A stretch of 64,000 nt of DNA from Allium sativum (GCA_030737875.1 CM060925.1:484591514-484655513); one strand, 5' to 3'; shown: positions 11,446-23,842, numbered from the stretch's first letter. The notes: a model not told the origin generated them from the sequence alone. Numbers and translations are program-made.

Positions 11446-13404
11446 CCCTCCTACTTACCCTAAAACCTAATTCCTCAGTCAACTTCTTATTTTCCGCCGC
11501 TCTCAATTTCTTTTCTTCAACAGTGAAAATGAGAGGAATAAAATCAAAACAAATAGAAATCAAATTCCTTAAATCACCAAATGAAGCTCGTTACAATCCC
11601 AAAATCGAGATCTAAACACCCATGGTTTCAGAATTTGGTGCGACTCTATCACTGGAGCTTCGTATCGAGACAGCGACGCTAGGGTTACTCACGTACAAGC
11701 AGGTATAAGCGGTTTTGAGGGAAAACAAGTCCGGATTCAAAGTCGTTTTGGAGTTGGGAGGGTCGAGCAGAAGGTGCTGCAATATTTTGTCGTGGGTTTT
11801 GGTTCGTTTTGAAGTGGGAATCTGTACGGGTGCAAAAGACTGGAGCTGACGTCGCAAGGCTTTTTGGTGAGTGCGTGTTTGCTGAAATCGATACAGGAAA
11901 GGAGGATGGTGATAACGTGTGATGCAGAGTACAGAAGCTAACCGTGGGGAGGATGTCTTGGTTGGTAGCTGGAGTTTTGTTTGCGGAGAGAAGTGTAAAG
12001 TTGGGGATGAAAAACGTGATGAGGCTAAGGCGTTTTTTGTTGATGGAGTTCAGGTTTCCTTGTATGGATTTGAAGGGAGGCTGTTCATTTCTGGAGTGCG
12101 AAAGGCGTGTGGGAAAAACACGATGAGGTCGGAGAAAATCATGGAAGGGGAGGAGGCTGTCGGGTAGGCAGAAATGGGTGAGGATTTTGTTCGTTTTGTG
12201 CACTGTATGGTGAAAAGGTTCGAACAAAAAGGGAGTCTTATTTCCCCTGTAAAGTTCGAATTGTTTTGTGGAGTTGAAGGAGCACTGGAGTGTGGGATGC
12301 GGGAAGGAACTGTTCGAATCCATTTTGGCGGAAGTGTTATCTTCTGTACGGGTTTCTCTTGATAGCAATTCCAGTATTTTTGTGGTGAGAAGTTGAGCTC
12401 GAGTTCATGTCTTGATTTGGAGTTTTGTTGTAGGGAAGTAAGGAGATTTGAGAAGGAGGTTGGTATTTTGTTGAAAATTTTCTATGAAGAACTCAAGGGG
12501 GATTGCTGTGTGAAGCAGGTGACGTTGGTTTCATGAGTTTGGGTCGGAGGTCTGTAGCATGTATTGTACAGATTCAAAGAGAAAGTGTAGAAATCAAAAG
12601 CGGGTATGGGCTTGTGAACTTGGACGGCCCGACGATGTTTGAGTGGAATTTGACAAAGTCGATAACACTGGAATCGTAACGACGATATATACGTTATGGA
12701 ACTGGCCTGCAGTGAATTGGAGCTGGGTACAATTTATAGCGAAATAAATTATCTTATCCGAATCAACTATCGATTATCGTTATATAACGATAACCGACCA
12801 ATGTGAGTAAAACTCACTAACTCTCCTCAATTTATATTTTAATATAAATTGTACTTTATTTATTGACTGCTGTATATTGATTGTTAAACTGGACTGTTAA
12901 ATAGATTTGATTGAAAACGTAGTTATAGTTAATCTATGTACTGTTAATCAAATATGGTTCTGTACAGCAGGATATTTCATTTCAAAATGAAATATGATAT
13001 ATATTATACTGTGTAACATCTGGGGATGCAGGGAGACAGGTTGGAGGAATCCGACTGGGTTCCTCAACAATTATTTTACTGTTTTCATATATTGTGATAT
13101 AAGTTGTGATTTATATTCTGTTATTGATTATGGATGTTAGAACGATATTGATCATCGTTGTTTGATATTTTGAATATCATAAGAAACCATGAGTTGTAAA
13201 AAGGAATATTTCAATGTATATTGAAATAAAGGAAATTATTTATAAAACGAACACGGTTTTATAAAAGGAAATTATTTATAAAACAAATAGAGTTTTATAA
13301 AAGGGATATTTATTTAGAAAATAAATAGAATTGAAAAGGAGAATATTTATTTAGAAAATAAATATAAATAAGAAATATTTATAATTTAGAAGATAAATAA
13401 ACCG

Positions 13405-13836
13405 TTATAAATAAGGAATATTTGTAACGGTAAATAGAAGTTGTAAATAAGGAATATTTGTAACGGTAAATAGAAGTTGTAAATAGGAAATATTTGTAAC
13501 GGTAAATAGAAGTTGTAAATAGGAAATATTTGTAACGGTAAATAGAAGTTGTAAATAAGGAATATTTGTAACGGTAAATAAAAGTTGTAAATAAGGAATA
13601 TTTGTAACGGTAAATAGAAGTTGTAAATAGGAAATATTTGTAACGGTAAATAGAAGTTGTAAATAAGGAATATTTGTAACGGTAAATAGAAGTTGTAAAT
13701 AAGGAATATTTGTAACGGTAAATAGAAGTTGTAAATAAGGAATATTTGTAACGGTAAATAGAAGTTGTAAATAGGAAATATTCGTAACGGTAAATAGAAG
13801 TTGTAAATAGGAAATATTTGTAACGGTAGGTAAACG
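13405..13836 (+). repeat. 36-bp minisatellite, 12 units, in L1 3' LTR
   Basis: Same 36-bp unit, same number of units and nearly the same order of unit variants as in the 5' LTR array, with a few point changes (for example AATAAAAG in unit 5, ATTCGTAAC near the end). Confidence 0.95.
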
Positions 13837-13998
13837 TTATAAAAAGGAAATTGATGAGATATAAAAGAGATAATCTAAATAGAGTAATTGAATATTAGTC
13901 ATTCAATTAGAAATAACCTGATTTGAGTTAGTCTAATATTAGTTAATCGAATAAGAATAGTCTAATATTAGCTAATCGAATTTAGTAACTGAATACAA

Positions 13999-14121
13999 GT
14001 TAATCAAAAGGAGTTTATCGAATTCAGTTATTCGATAGAGTTAATCAAAAGGAGTTTATCGAATTTAGTTATTCGATAGAGTTAATCAAAAGGAGTTTAT
14101 CGAATTTAGTTATTCGATAGA
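13999..14121 (+). repeat. 41-bp tandem repeat, 3 units, in L1 3' LTR
   Basis: Counterpart of the 7519-7641 array; followed by an additional short TTAATCAATAGAG duplication absent from the 5' LTR. Confidence 0.88.
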
Positions 14122-15904
14122 GTTAATCAATAGAGTTAATCGACTTATAGTATTTGAATAAGAGTAAATCAAATAGAGTTAAACAATATTAGAAACTGAC
14201 TAGAGATTGGTAAGTTGAATATTTTTCTGAGTGTTGATCTGATGTTGGTTTCGGCCTTCGGGGTTTATACTTAGAGAATTGTTCTCTTACTAGTTTACAG
14301 TTAGGGACTAATAGTTGTGGAATGGTAGTGATGCGTAAATGAGGATTGGAAATGTTTTCCAATGTTGAAGACATATATTTTCTAATTTTAGAAAATAAGG
14401 AAATATGAATATATATATATATATATGTGGTTGATGATTGGATCGATAATTCCATTTGGAATTTAGATCGTTGTTTGTACACCGACATGTTTTCATTGAT
14501 AGTTAAATCACAGACTATCAAGTTTTGACCATATTTACGTTGTTGATATGGAGAGACCGGTTGGATTCTTATCCAAAGAACCACTCTGTATTGGCATAAG
14601 CATTGCGAATATGCCAAAGAAAATTGAAGACGGAGTAAAGTGCAAGGGCTATTGTATAAGTCTTAGATAACATGGACTAAGATGGATGTACTGAATAGTG
14701 CCTTTGGTTTCGTTTAGTCCCAGAACGAACGTAAATGGACGAATGTCTGACAAAGTATTTCCAATGATCGAATGGGTTGGTCTGTATAAATATATATGGT
14801 TGCAACGGATTTATCCCTTAGCATAACATCCAGGATATTTGTATAAACCAACTAATGATTTATGGATCTGATAATGTGGCATTCAAAGTGATCGTGTTAT
14901 AAATGAATGGAAAGTAAGCGTAGCTTCTAGCCTAACATCCGGTAAATGACAGAAATCGGGCAGGCAGCATGGCTAAGTCGGTCGCACCGAAGTAGGGTGT
15001 ATAATCACCTATCTAGAGAATATTCATTTGCTTCTTAAATCTATCAATGCTGTCCCATATATATTTACGGGAACGGTTGCTGATCCCAACCGTTGGTGAT
15101 GTACATTCGATACACTCAAGCGAAATGAGTGGTCGGTCATGTGTGGCTGAGTTGCAAGATGTTCTTGTTGAACTCCAGTGTATCGTTCCTAGAGTACACT
15201 GATCGGAAGGTGGATCCATACCTTGTCATAGTTGGAAATCCATTACCCAATACGTGCTTGCGGTTTTGATTGTATACTATATATGTAGAACGTGAGATGA
15301 AAGCGTTTCTTCTAGTTGATATCTATTTGTACATAGACATTATTATAATATCAAAAGGTTTTTGATATAAAGATATTTTGGATTCTCATAAGGGAAAAAC
15401 CCGTTCCGTTATGCGGCGTGGTCTTATGAGATATCGTTTACTTGTTCAAACTGTTTTAAAATGTTTTACTCATACCAGTCCCATGACTGACCCGGAGTTT
15501 ACTTTGTTGTTTTCCCTAAACTCTTGGGTGCCTCAATTTGTACGGGCAGTCAAGTAGTTCAGGATTTTACAGATATACTGGAAGAGCTTGGAGCAGGAGG
15601 CTTCAGGATTCTATAGCTATATTTATTTCCGCTGTTGTTGTAAGTGTTGTACTCTGATAAGTGCTATTGTATATATAACTGTTTGTATTTCAAAAGTTAT
15701 GTTTATATTTTATTCGTTCCGCTGTGAGAATCGTGTTTACTCTGATGATGATGTTCTTCTTCTTCTTCTATTCTACTAGTTCTATCTTATCTATCCTCAC
15801 CCTCTATCTTCTTTCTATTAATTTCTTGAATTTTCAGTGCAATTTGGGGTTGGACTTGTGTTATTTAGTCAGCTCAAATTGGACCGGATTTTCGGGTCAT
15901 TACA

Positions 15905-15909
15905 TCTCA
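15905..15909 (+). repeat. Target site duplication of L1, right
   Basis: TCTCA, identical to 4357-4361. Confidence 0.95.
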
Positions 15910-16377
15910 CTAAGACTGTTGTTTGACTCAAGGTTTTATGCTTCCTCTTATTACCTTGGGTTGTTCATCCGGTTGTGGATGGGCAGACTGAGTAACAGGT
16001 GGCAGATAATGCTTTAGTGAGGACAACGATGCTGATCGATGGCGAGCAGGAGGCTCATGTACTAGTTTTACTACTATCTAGTATTTGTTTCCTTTGTTTG
16101 CTATTTCCTTGAGTGTAGTAGAAAGGCAAATTATACAAACACTGTTGTTGGTATCCACATGTATGGAAAATACTTTCTAGTTGTCATGAAAGTTTAGTGT
16201 TTTCTGCTTCACTATCATACCTGTTGTATATGTTCTATTATATTTTATCCTTGCGATGTGAGTTTAAGATAGGTTTTGCTTATATTTCATACCTTGATGA
16301 TCATCCATAGCTGCCATGCACACCTTTCAGTACATTATTCCGCTTGTATAGTGCAGGGGTTGTGGGTGGTCGTCATA
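15910..16377 (+). repeat. Shared chromovirus LTR of G1/G2, right part
   Basis: Continues the LTR broken at 4361 (CTAAGACTGTTGTTTGACTC…) and runs to its end GGTCGTCATA. Compared with other copies (…CGTCACA, …CGTTACA) the final C is T. It is followed at once by gag sequence of G2, without a primer binding site. Confidence 0.9.
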
Positions 16378-17192
16378 ACTTAGGAGTTCAGTTGCCTAGG
16401 GTTGTGGATTTTGCGAAGCTATGCAATGATTATAAATCTCTAGGGGAAAAACCATTCAAAGGATCTAAGTCAGCTAAAGAGATTCTGAGGTGGATGGATT
16501 TTTGTGTTCGTATTTTTGGAGACTTGGGAATGGATGATGCAACCAAGAGAAATCTTGCATCAAGGCAACTGCAAGGCAGGGCCATGGAATGGTGGAATTC
16601 TGTTACACTCGAGACTCCAGAGGAAGAGATTTCATGGGAACAATTCTAGGCTAGGTTCGAAGCAAAGTTTATCTCCACAACTCAGAAATCTGCTCTATTC
16701 ATGAAATTTGTGGAATTGAAGCAGAATGGTAGTCCTGTGCTTGACTCTATTTATGACTTTGAAGCCTTGTCCAGATTGCTCGTTCCTTCATTAATACACC
16801 CTATCAGAAGAATGAGAAGTTTGTTATGGGTCTGGATACCTATATTGGAAGGCCGTTGGTGGATCATCTTGATGATTCATTTAAAAGATTATGGAAAAAG
16901 CTATTCGCCATGAGAGCTTGTTTCCTAAGGAAGCAAATGTTGTTGTTGCAACCAAGCAAATGCAGGAAACACAACAAGGTGGTAATAATAAGAAGACGAA
17001 GCTACAACAACAAAAAGGAAAGTATGACCAAAAAAGCCTAAGAGTGAGGTGGTTTGCTATAACTACCAACATAAGGGTCATTACCTGAGTGAGTGCAAGA
17101 ATCCCAAAGCTGAGAAGAAATGCTTCAAGTATGGAAAACCTGGGCATGAGAAGAAAGATTGTCCAGAATCAGCTAAGGGTAAGCAGTTGTGA
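16378..17192 (+). pseudogene. G2 chromovirus gag, 5'-truncated and broken
   Basis: Capsid-type gag of a chromovirus: a LASRQLQGRAMEWW motif near 16550-16600, then two CCHC-type knuckles near 17058-17165 ending GHEKKDC. The first 140 codons or so and the primer site are missing compared with G3: sequence jumps from the LTR end to the residues before PRVVDFA. Several frame changes and a TAG near 16647 break it. One knuckle has Tyr in place of its second Cys. Role before decay: forms the particle and packages RNA. Confidence 0.85.
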
Positions 17193-18500
17193 AGGCATAT
17201 TCTTTGGAAGTCGTGCCATCTTCTTCAAGAGCTCCTACCGCAGTGAATAAGTGAAAAGGTGTCGTTATGCAAGGTACTCTTACTGTCCAAGGTGTTTCAG
17301 TTCGAGTTTTATTTGATACTAGAACATCGCATTCGTTCATTTGTAATGAGCTTTTGTGTCGCTTAGGTTTCGAACCCGAGATTTGTGATAAACCATTGAT
17401 CGTGACTAATCCAGTTGGGGGTTCATCCAATTTGTGCATGTTGTGTCGTGGTCTAGTGTTGTCGAGTCATGGTTGCTCTTTTGTGTGTGATTGCTTTGTT
17501 CTTAACTTCGTTGGATTTGGAATCATCTTGGGCATGGATTGGCTCAAGAGGTATGCGGCAAGGGTGAATTGCGAGATGCTAGAGGTGAGAGTCGGGGATG
17601 TGGAAAGGCAAAAGGTGTTGATACGGTGTAAGCGCGAAGATGGTGTCTTCATTAGCTATCTATATTCGCTTGTGATTCCGCAAGAAGACTTGTCATTTGT
17701 GCTAATTGCTAATGAGTATGAGGATGTCTTTGATGAGGTTAAATGTTTGCACCGCATCATGAGATCTAGTTGAGGATCGATTTGGTCGAGGGTGCTAGAC
17801 CAATCGTTATGCCTCTTAGGAAGATGGCGCCTAAAGAGCAGCGAGAATTGGAGGTGCAAGTTTGTGACCTTCTAGGAAAGGGATTCATTCAGAGAAGTGT
17901 TCCGAATGGGGTGTACCGGTCGTGTTTGCAACCAAGGCAGATGGCTCATTGAGATTGTGTATGGACAATCGTGAGCTGAACAAGGTAACTAAGAAGAACA
18001 AGTATCCATTGCCAAGGATTAATGACTTATTCGATCAGCTTCACGAGGCCAAAGTATTTTCTCATATGGATTTGGCAACGGAATTTCACCAGTAGAGGGT
18101 GGCAAAGGATAGTGTGCCAAAGACTGCTTTTAGGACACCATCCGGGTTCTTCGAATGGTTGGTGATGTCATTCGGGTTGACTAATGCTCTAGCATATTTT
18201 GTGGAACTTATGAATAGATTTTTCAGAGATCAGTTGAACAAGTTCGTGCTTATGTTTGTGGATGATATTCTGGTTTACTCCTGAAATGAGGAAGATCATA
18301 AGACGCACTTGAGAGTTGTGTTGGAAACCTTGCAAAAGCATCAACTTAGAGCTAACTTTTCAAATGTCACTTCTAGAAGAGAAGTGAGGTTCTTAGGCCA
18401 TGTAGTTTCTGGAAATGGGAAAGCGGTTGACCTCGCTAAAGTGGCACTAATCCAGGAAGAATGCGACGGATGTGAGAAGTTTCCTTGGGTTGGCTAGTTA
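17193..18500 (+). pseudogene. G2 chromovirus protease and reverse transcriptase, broken
   Basis: Aspartic protease near 17300-17350, with DTRTSHSF where G3 has DTGASHSF, so the active-site Gly is lost. Reverse transcriptase follows, with KNKYPLPRI near 18000, a PFGL-like SFGLTNA motif near 18170 and an intact catalytic VDDILVYS near 18255. Stops interrupt it at 17771, 18093 and 18282; the last is TGA where G3 reads CGA. Frame changes occur around 17765 and 17920. Confidence 0.88.
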
Positions 18501-20579
18501 TTACCGACGGTTTATCAAGGATTTCTCGAAAATAGCTGCACACATTGACAAGACTGACGAAGAAGAACCAAGTGTTCACATGGAATGTAAAGTGTGAACA
18601 ATCGTTTGGGATCCTAAAGGAGAGACTAACGAGTGCTCATGTGTTGATCATTCTAGGTGAGAATGAAGAGATGATTGTGTATACCGATGCATGTGTTACT
18701 GGACTTGGAGCAGTGCTAATGTAGAAGGATAAGATTGTGGCCTTTGCGAGTCGATAGCTGAAGCCATATGACAGAAATTACCCAACTCATGACTTAGAGT
18801 TGGCAATTGTGTTTGCTCTAAAGATGTGGAGACATTACTTGTTGGGAGTGTGATTCGAGTTGTTCACGGATCAAAAGTCGTTGAAGTATCTTTTCTTCCA
18901 AAAGGATTTGAATTTTTAGCAGCAAAGATGGTTGGAGTTTTTGGCATCGTATGATTTTGATATAGCCTATACTCCTGGCAAAGGTAACGCAGTTGCAAAT
19001 GCGTTGAGTTGAAGACACGCTAGCTTGGGGGCATTGTTTTCGGAATGGAAGAGCCTCAAGTACTTAGCAAGATTCGATTTCAGGCAACGATGTGAGCTGG
19101 AGCCTAAAATGTTGGCAAACTTATCAATAAGACCTATGCTTATCGAAAGGATTGGCGAATGCCAAAAGAAAAACGCAAGGCTTATCGAGTTTATCCAAAA
19201 ACTGGAACCAGAGGGTAAAGAGTTCGAAGTCGATCAACTAGTTTGGCTTCGGAAGTAAGGGCGATTAATTGTTCCTGATATCGATGGATTGAGAGATGAG
19301 GTTCTGAGGGAATGTCATCACAAGAAGTTGACAATTCATCCCGGTGGAAATAAGATGTATCAGGACATGAAGCAAGTTTACCACTGGGAAGGGATGGAAA
19401 GGGATATTGGAAAGTTCATTTCCAAGTGCATGAACTGTCAGTTGGTGAAAACTGAACAGAAGAAGCCGAGTGGTTTGCTTTAATCATTGGAAGTTCCTAT
19501 GTGAAATTGGGAGCAAGTATCGATGGATAATATCGATGGACTACCTAGAACCAGGGCAGAAAACGAAGGGATTTGGATCATCGTGGATCGCTTGACCAAA
19601 AGTTCACGGTTCATTCATGTCAAGTCGACAAGGACGACATCGAAATTGGCTGAACTTTATGTAAAATGGATAGTTCGGTTCCATGGTATCCCAAAAAGCA
19701 TAGTGAGTGACCGAGATCCATTATTTACGAGTGGATTTTGGAAGAGTTTGCAAAAATCTTTGGGAATCGAGTTGTGTTTGAGTATGACTTATCATCCCTA
19801 AACTGATGGTCAGACCGAGAGAGTCAATCAAGTTTTGGAAGATCTCCTGAGGGCTTGTGTTTTAGGCTTCGGAGGATCATGGGAAGACCATCTACATCTA
19901 GTTAAGTTTTCATATAACAATAGCTACCAGTCAAGTATTGGGATTGAACTATACGAGGCGTTGTATGGGAAGCCATGCAATTCTCCCATTTGTCGGTTAG
20001 AGATTAGAGATAAGTTGATACTTGGCCCCGAAATGATTAGAGAGAACTCGGATTGTATCGAGATTGTTCAACAGCGAAAGAAGGCGGCCCAAGATCGTTA
20101 GAAGAGTTATGTTGATAAGCGTCGAAAAGATTTGGAATTCGACGTTGGCAATATGGTTTTTGTAAAGATTTCGCCATTAAAGCATGTGGTTTGATTTGGA
20201 AGTAAAGAAAAGTTAGCTTCTAGGTTTGTTGGACCATTTCCGATAGTCGAGCGAATTGGAAAGCTCGCGTATAGATTGGAGTTACCTGATAAGATGTCGA
20301 GTGTGCATAATGTGTTTCATGTGTCGTTTCTACAGAAGTTCGTGCATGATTCGAATGTGCTGGTATCTCCAGAGCAATACAAAGATCCAGAAGTAGAAAC
20401 CGCAGTTGCGAAACCTCGTAAACCACTTCATGTTGTAGGGAATGACATAAAACAAATTAGGAGGAAGACGGTTAAGTAGTCAAGGTATAATGGAGTGAAG
20501 ATGGGACGATTGTATGTAGGAGATGGAAGAGAGCATGAGGGCGACTCATCCAGAACTCTTCGTCGGTAGGACCCTTTGA
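18501..20579 (+). pseudogene. G2 chromovirus RNase H, integrase and chromodomain, broken
   Basis: RNase H at about 18560-19000. Integrase zinc finger at 19310-19450 (HH…CMNCQLVK intact), core at 19520-19860 with DNIDGLPR, SDRDPLFTS and an intact ERVNQVLED Glu, then the GPF-type module around 20220-20290 and a chromodomain at about 20460-20579. Stops at 18721, 18757, 19011, 19257, 19481, 19501, 19799 and 20099 mostly read as CAG, CAA, CGA or TGG in sister copies. Product would have been the replication and integration half of the polyprotein. Confidence 0.9.
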
Positions 20580-20767
20580 TATCGTATTATCGTTATATCC
20601 TTGTATCTTGTGGTTGTTTTATAGAATTCCACGTGCTAAGATATTGCTATAGATGCATGGTTTGATGGTTGTTAGTTTGGATGATAGAATTGGTTTCTCA
20701 TGGATGATAGGCATGCAGAATTGTTCAAGTTGCTTTTGTTTGTTTGAATTTCAAGGGCGAAATTCTT

Positions 20768-20780
20768 AAGGGGGGCAAAA
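20768..20780 (+). other. Polypurine tract of G2
   Basis: AAGGGGGGCAAAA directly before the LTR start at 20781; one C interrupts the purine run. Confidence 0.8.
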
Positions 20781-21157
20781 TGTAACAACCCGCATTTTAT
20801 GTATCGGAGGGTCGTAAAATATTTTTATTTTATTCCCTGAAGGTTGGATCATTCTCATATTTTAATATGTTGCTTATGAGGATGTGAGACATGTCCATAA
20901 TTTTTACCAATTTTGTTTGTGACCATTTTTCCCTTGTCAGTCTTGTATAGGCATAACTTTTGACTCAGGTCGAATCAGGTGGTGAGACCTGTGCCATTGG
21001 AAAGGAAATGATGATTGCCTTTCGTAGAGTGGTTACATTAAAGATTTGGCTTAGAAGTTTGGGAAAAATCGTTGTTTTAAGGTTTTTCAGTTGGCTTCAG
21101 GTTTTGGGAGCCATAATGGGCTGATTTGGGAAGGCCCATTAGTGGGATGGTGGAAAC

Positions 21158-21165
21158 TATAAATA
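21158..21165 (+). promoter_or_regulatory. TATA box of G2 3' LTR
   Basis: TATAAATA in the context GGAAACTATAAATAGGAG, at the same offset as in the other chromovirus LTRs. Confidence 0.7.
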
Positions 21166-21877
21166 GGAGTGAGAGATATGGGAAATGGTTTAGTTTCTCT
21201 ATTCTCTCGTTTGGTGACCTATGTTCCTCCTTCCTCTAACACCTTTCCACCATTAAAATCGAGATCTAATCTTAGGAAATCGAGGATTTACACCATTAGC
21301 GGCTAGATCTACATCGTTTGAAGAGGGAGTTCAACGGGTTTGTTTCGAATTGCTTGTTGTTCGGAAGCTTAATTCATTGATTTCAGCTTGTTTTGGAGAA
21401 TCGGTGAGTGATTTGCATCTTTCACATGGATTCAATGAAGGATATGAATGTTTGATCCTGTTTTTTCATCAAATTCAAGTGTTTTATCATAGATCGATAC
21501 CTTGATAATTCCATTTTCATATGAAACAACCTATGACCTAAACTAGCATGTTTAAATAGGTAATTCTTATGCTATTTTACATGTTTATGCAAGTTAGATT
21601 CGCAATTTAGATCTTATGTTCAATTATCATGATTTTCGGTTAATTTGCATAATTTGATGATAATTGTCATTTTCATGCTGTTAGGGGTTCCATAGCATGC
21701 TTATGATTGTACTGGATGTATTGGATGAGTTGGTTTCGTCGAATTTGTCGTATGATGAAGTTTTGGTTGAAATTGGAGTTTGGATTGGGACTGTACAGTG
21801 GACCGATCTGTCAGAAAGGATCAATTGTAGAGCGGCTTGGAGAAAAATCCAGGGGGAGGACCAATCGGTGCCCAGAG

Positions 21878-22045
21878 GATGGACCGATTGATGGGTGTGT
21901 TCCAGGATGGACCGATCGGTGGGTGTGTTCCAGGATGGACCGATCGATGGGTGTGTTTCAGGATAGATTGATCGGTGGGTGTGTTCTAGGATGGACCGAT
22001 TGGTGAGTGTGTTCCGGAGTGGGCCAACCAATGGGTGTGTTCCAG
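21878..22045 (+). repeat. 28-bp tandem array, 6 units, in G2 LTR
   Basis: Six 28-bp units of the type GATGGACCGATCGGTGGGTG followed by TGTTCCAG, flanked by looser GGTCGATC-like copies from about 21790 to 22150. This array replaces the GGTCGGTC stretch of G1 and G3. Confidence 0.92.
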
Positions 22046-23467
22046 GAGGGCCGATCGGTGGGTAGTCCAGGGGGTCCGATTAGTACTATATGGTTCTTCA
22101 GGTGGGGGCCGATCAGTCGGTGTTCTAGGGAAGGGTCGGCCAGTCAGTGCTTCAAAAGGATGGCTCGGAGATGGTGTGATTTCGAAGTAAATTCAAGTAA
22201 GAAGATTCGAAGTGTTGAAATGGGTTCGTCGATCGGTGTAGAATAGCGAATGAGGTGACAACTCAAAGGTTGTGAATTGGTGGATAATGGATGCGTGAGA
22301 AGGTTGCTTGAGCTATGAAAAGTCATCAGGTTGGATGACTAGAGATGCGAATGCCGAGAGATTATCATTGTCGTAAGTTCTAGCAGACTCAAAGCAGGGG
22401 TACGATGGGGGCACCCAAAAGACTGATTTTAGGTCGAGTACCCTGGATATCGTTGAAAGGCCTAGTTGTCAAGGTTGGATATACATACATATCGTTGAAA
22501 GGCGTATGGAGTTTATTCTAGAACTGGGGTTACCATTAGCCCTTGACATATGGCAAGGTTGGTTGTTATACGATTAACGATGATTTTGAAGTAGGACTGG
22601 CGGTGATAGCCAGAGTCTGTCATGGTTGATTAGTTGCTTTGTTTGAACCGTCTCATGTAGATTGTCCAACGTCGAAGGAGATGTTCCTTTGGTGCTTGTC
22701 TGATATTGGTATAGGCGTCCGATGTTTGTTCTTGAGAAATGTTAAATTCGATTAGGATGGTTTACATGAGATACATATAATTTGGATGTCATAAGCGCTT
22801 TGCCATGATTGAATAGTTGTTCGGGTTTCCATGAATGTATGGTTGAAATGATATTCTAAAGGCTATCATTGTCCGATGTGGGGAAGACGGGAGTTGAGTT
22901 CTTCTTTGGTGTTTGTAGATTGGTATGTTAATCTACATATTTTCATATACTTTATTGTTTGAAGTTTGTTAGTTGTTTTATCACTCACTAAGACTGTTCT
23001 CTGACTCAAGGTTTTATGTTTCCTCTTATTACCTTGGGTTGTTCATCTGGTTGTGGATGGGCAGACTAGGTAGCAGATGACAGGGGATCGCTTAGTGAGG
23101 ACGATGTTGTAGTTCGGAGGCGAGCTAAAGGCTTACGTACCAGTTTTATTACTATCTAGTATTTCTGTTTCCACTGTTTGAGTTGCTTTATGAGTGTTGT
23201 GGTGAGGCCTTATGTACAAACTTTGATATTTCCTATGATGTTTGGATAATCTTTAAAGATGTTGTGAAAGTTTCAAAAGTTTGTTATGTGATGCCTTACT
23301 ATAATTACCTGTTGTATATGTTTTATTATATTTTATCTTTGCAATGTGAGTTCTACGACAGGTTCCGATTATGTTAACTTACCTTGATGATCGTCCATAG
23401 CTGCCTGGCGCGCCTTTCAACGCATTATTCCACTTGTTAAGTGTAGGGGTTATGGGTGATCGTTACA

Positions 23468-23842
23468 ATAGCCTTGAGCGTTGTTGACCCAAATAACCTA
23501 GTAATTAAGATAACATAACTGAAGATATATGTAGGGTTATTTCAAAATGTATAATTTTTCCAATCACCAGAACTTTGTGTTCTGACCCCCTCATCATAAC
23601 ATGCTCGTATATTAGGTTTATGGCAGAGATTTGGTAGCTTATGGACACTTGTTAGACAGTGTTATTATTTCAGTAAGACTTTATTTGATTATTATATTTT
23701 ATGCGATGTGAGATGTTTGATCGAGCTCTGATATATTTATTATGTTTGTCTTTTCTGCAGGATACCAAACAAGCCAACTCGAGCTTCGATAGATTGGGAT
23801 TTTTAAGGAAAAATTCGGTCTGTCGAAATTCAGGTTGTTACA
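23468..23842 (+). repeat. Probable LTR 3'-end fragment of another element
   Basis: The stretch ends AAATTCAGGTTGTTACA, the kind of LTR terminus seen for chromoviruses, and stops exactly where Copia sequence begins. No other landmark was found, so family is unknown. Confidence 0.4.

Larger units (their letters stand above)
4362..15904 (+). mobile_element. L1: non-autonomous retrotransposon with giant LTRs (LARD-like)
   Basis: An 11.5 kb element made of two near-identical 5.04-5.07 kb LTRs around a 1.43 kb internal domain. Direct evidence: both LTRs start TGTAATGACCCGG and end CGGGTCATTACA; a tRNA-Met primer site follows the first; a purine tract precedes the second; TCTCA duplications flank the whole. 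No gag, protease, RT or integrase is seen in any frame, so it must be mobilised by another element's proteins. This is the architecture known as LARD (large retrotransposon derivative), though the internal domain is short for that class. It inserted into a chromovirus LTR. LTRs differ at roughly a dozen sites in the first 560 bases, so the insertion is fairly recent. Confidence 0.93.
10837..15904 (+). repeat. L1 3' LTR (5068 bp)
   Basis: Near-identical to 4362-9405 over its full length, with small substitutions and indels. Same internal landmarks: TATA at 11438-11445, 36-bp array at 13405-13836, 41-bp array at 13999-14121, end CGGGTCATTACA. The 24 extra bases include a partial duplication after the 41-bp array (TTAATCAATAGAG). 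Confidence 0.95.
20781..23467 (+). repeat. G2 3' LTR (2687 bp)
   Basis: Starts TGTAACAACCCGCATTTTA and ends GGTGATCGTTACA. TATA box at 21158-21165. Contains a distinct 28-bp array at 21878-22045. Complete, unlike the G3 3' LTR. Confidence 0.92.

Noticed and set aside
21707..22006. Repetitive Trp/Arg/Gly-rich ORF
   Set aside because: Produced by the 28-bp array in the G2 LTR.
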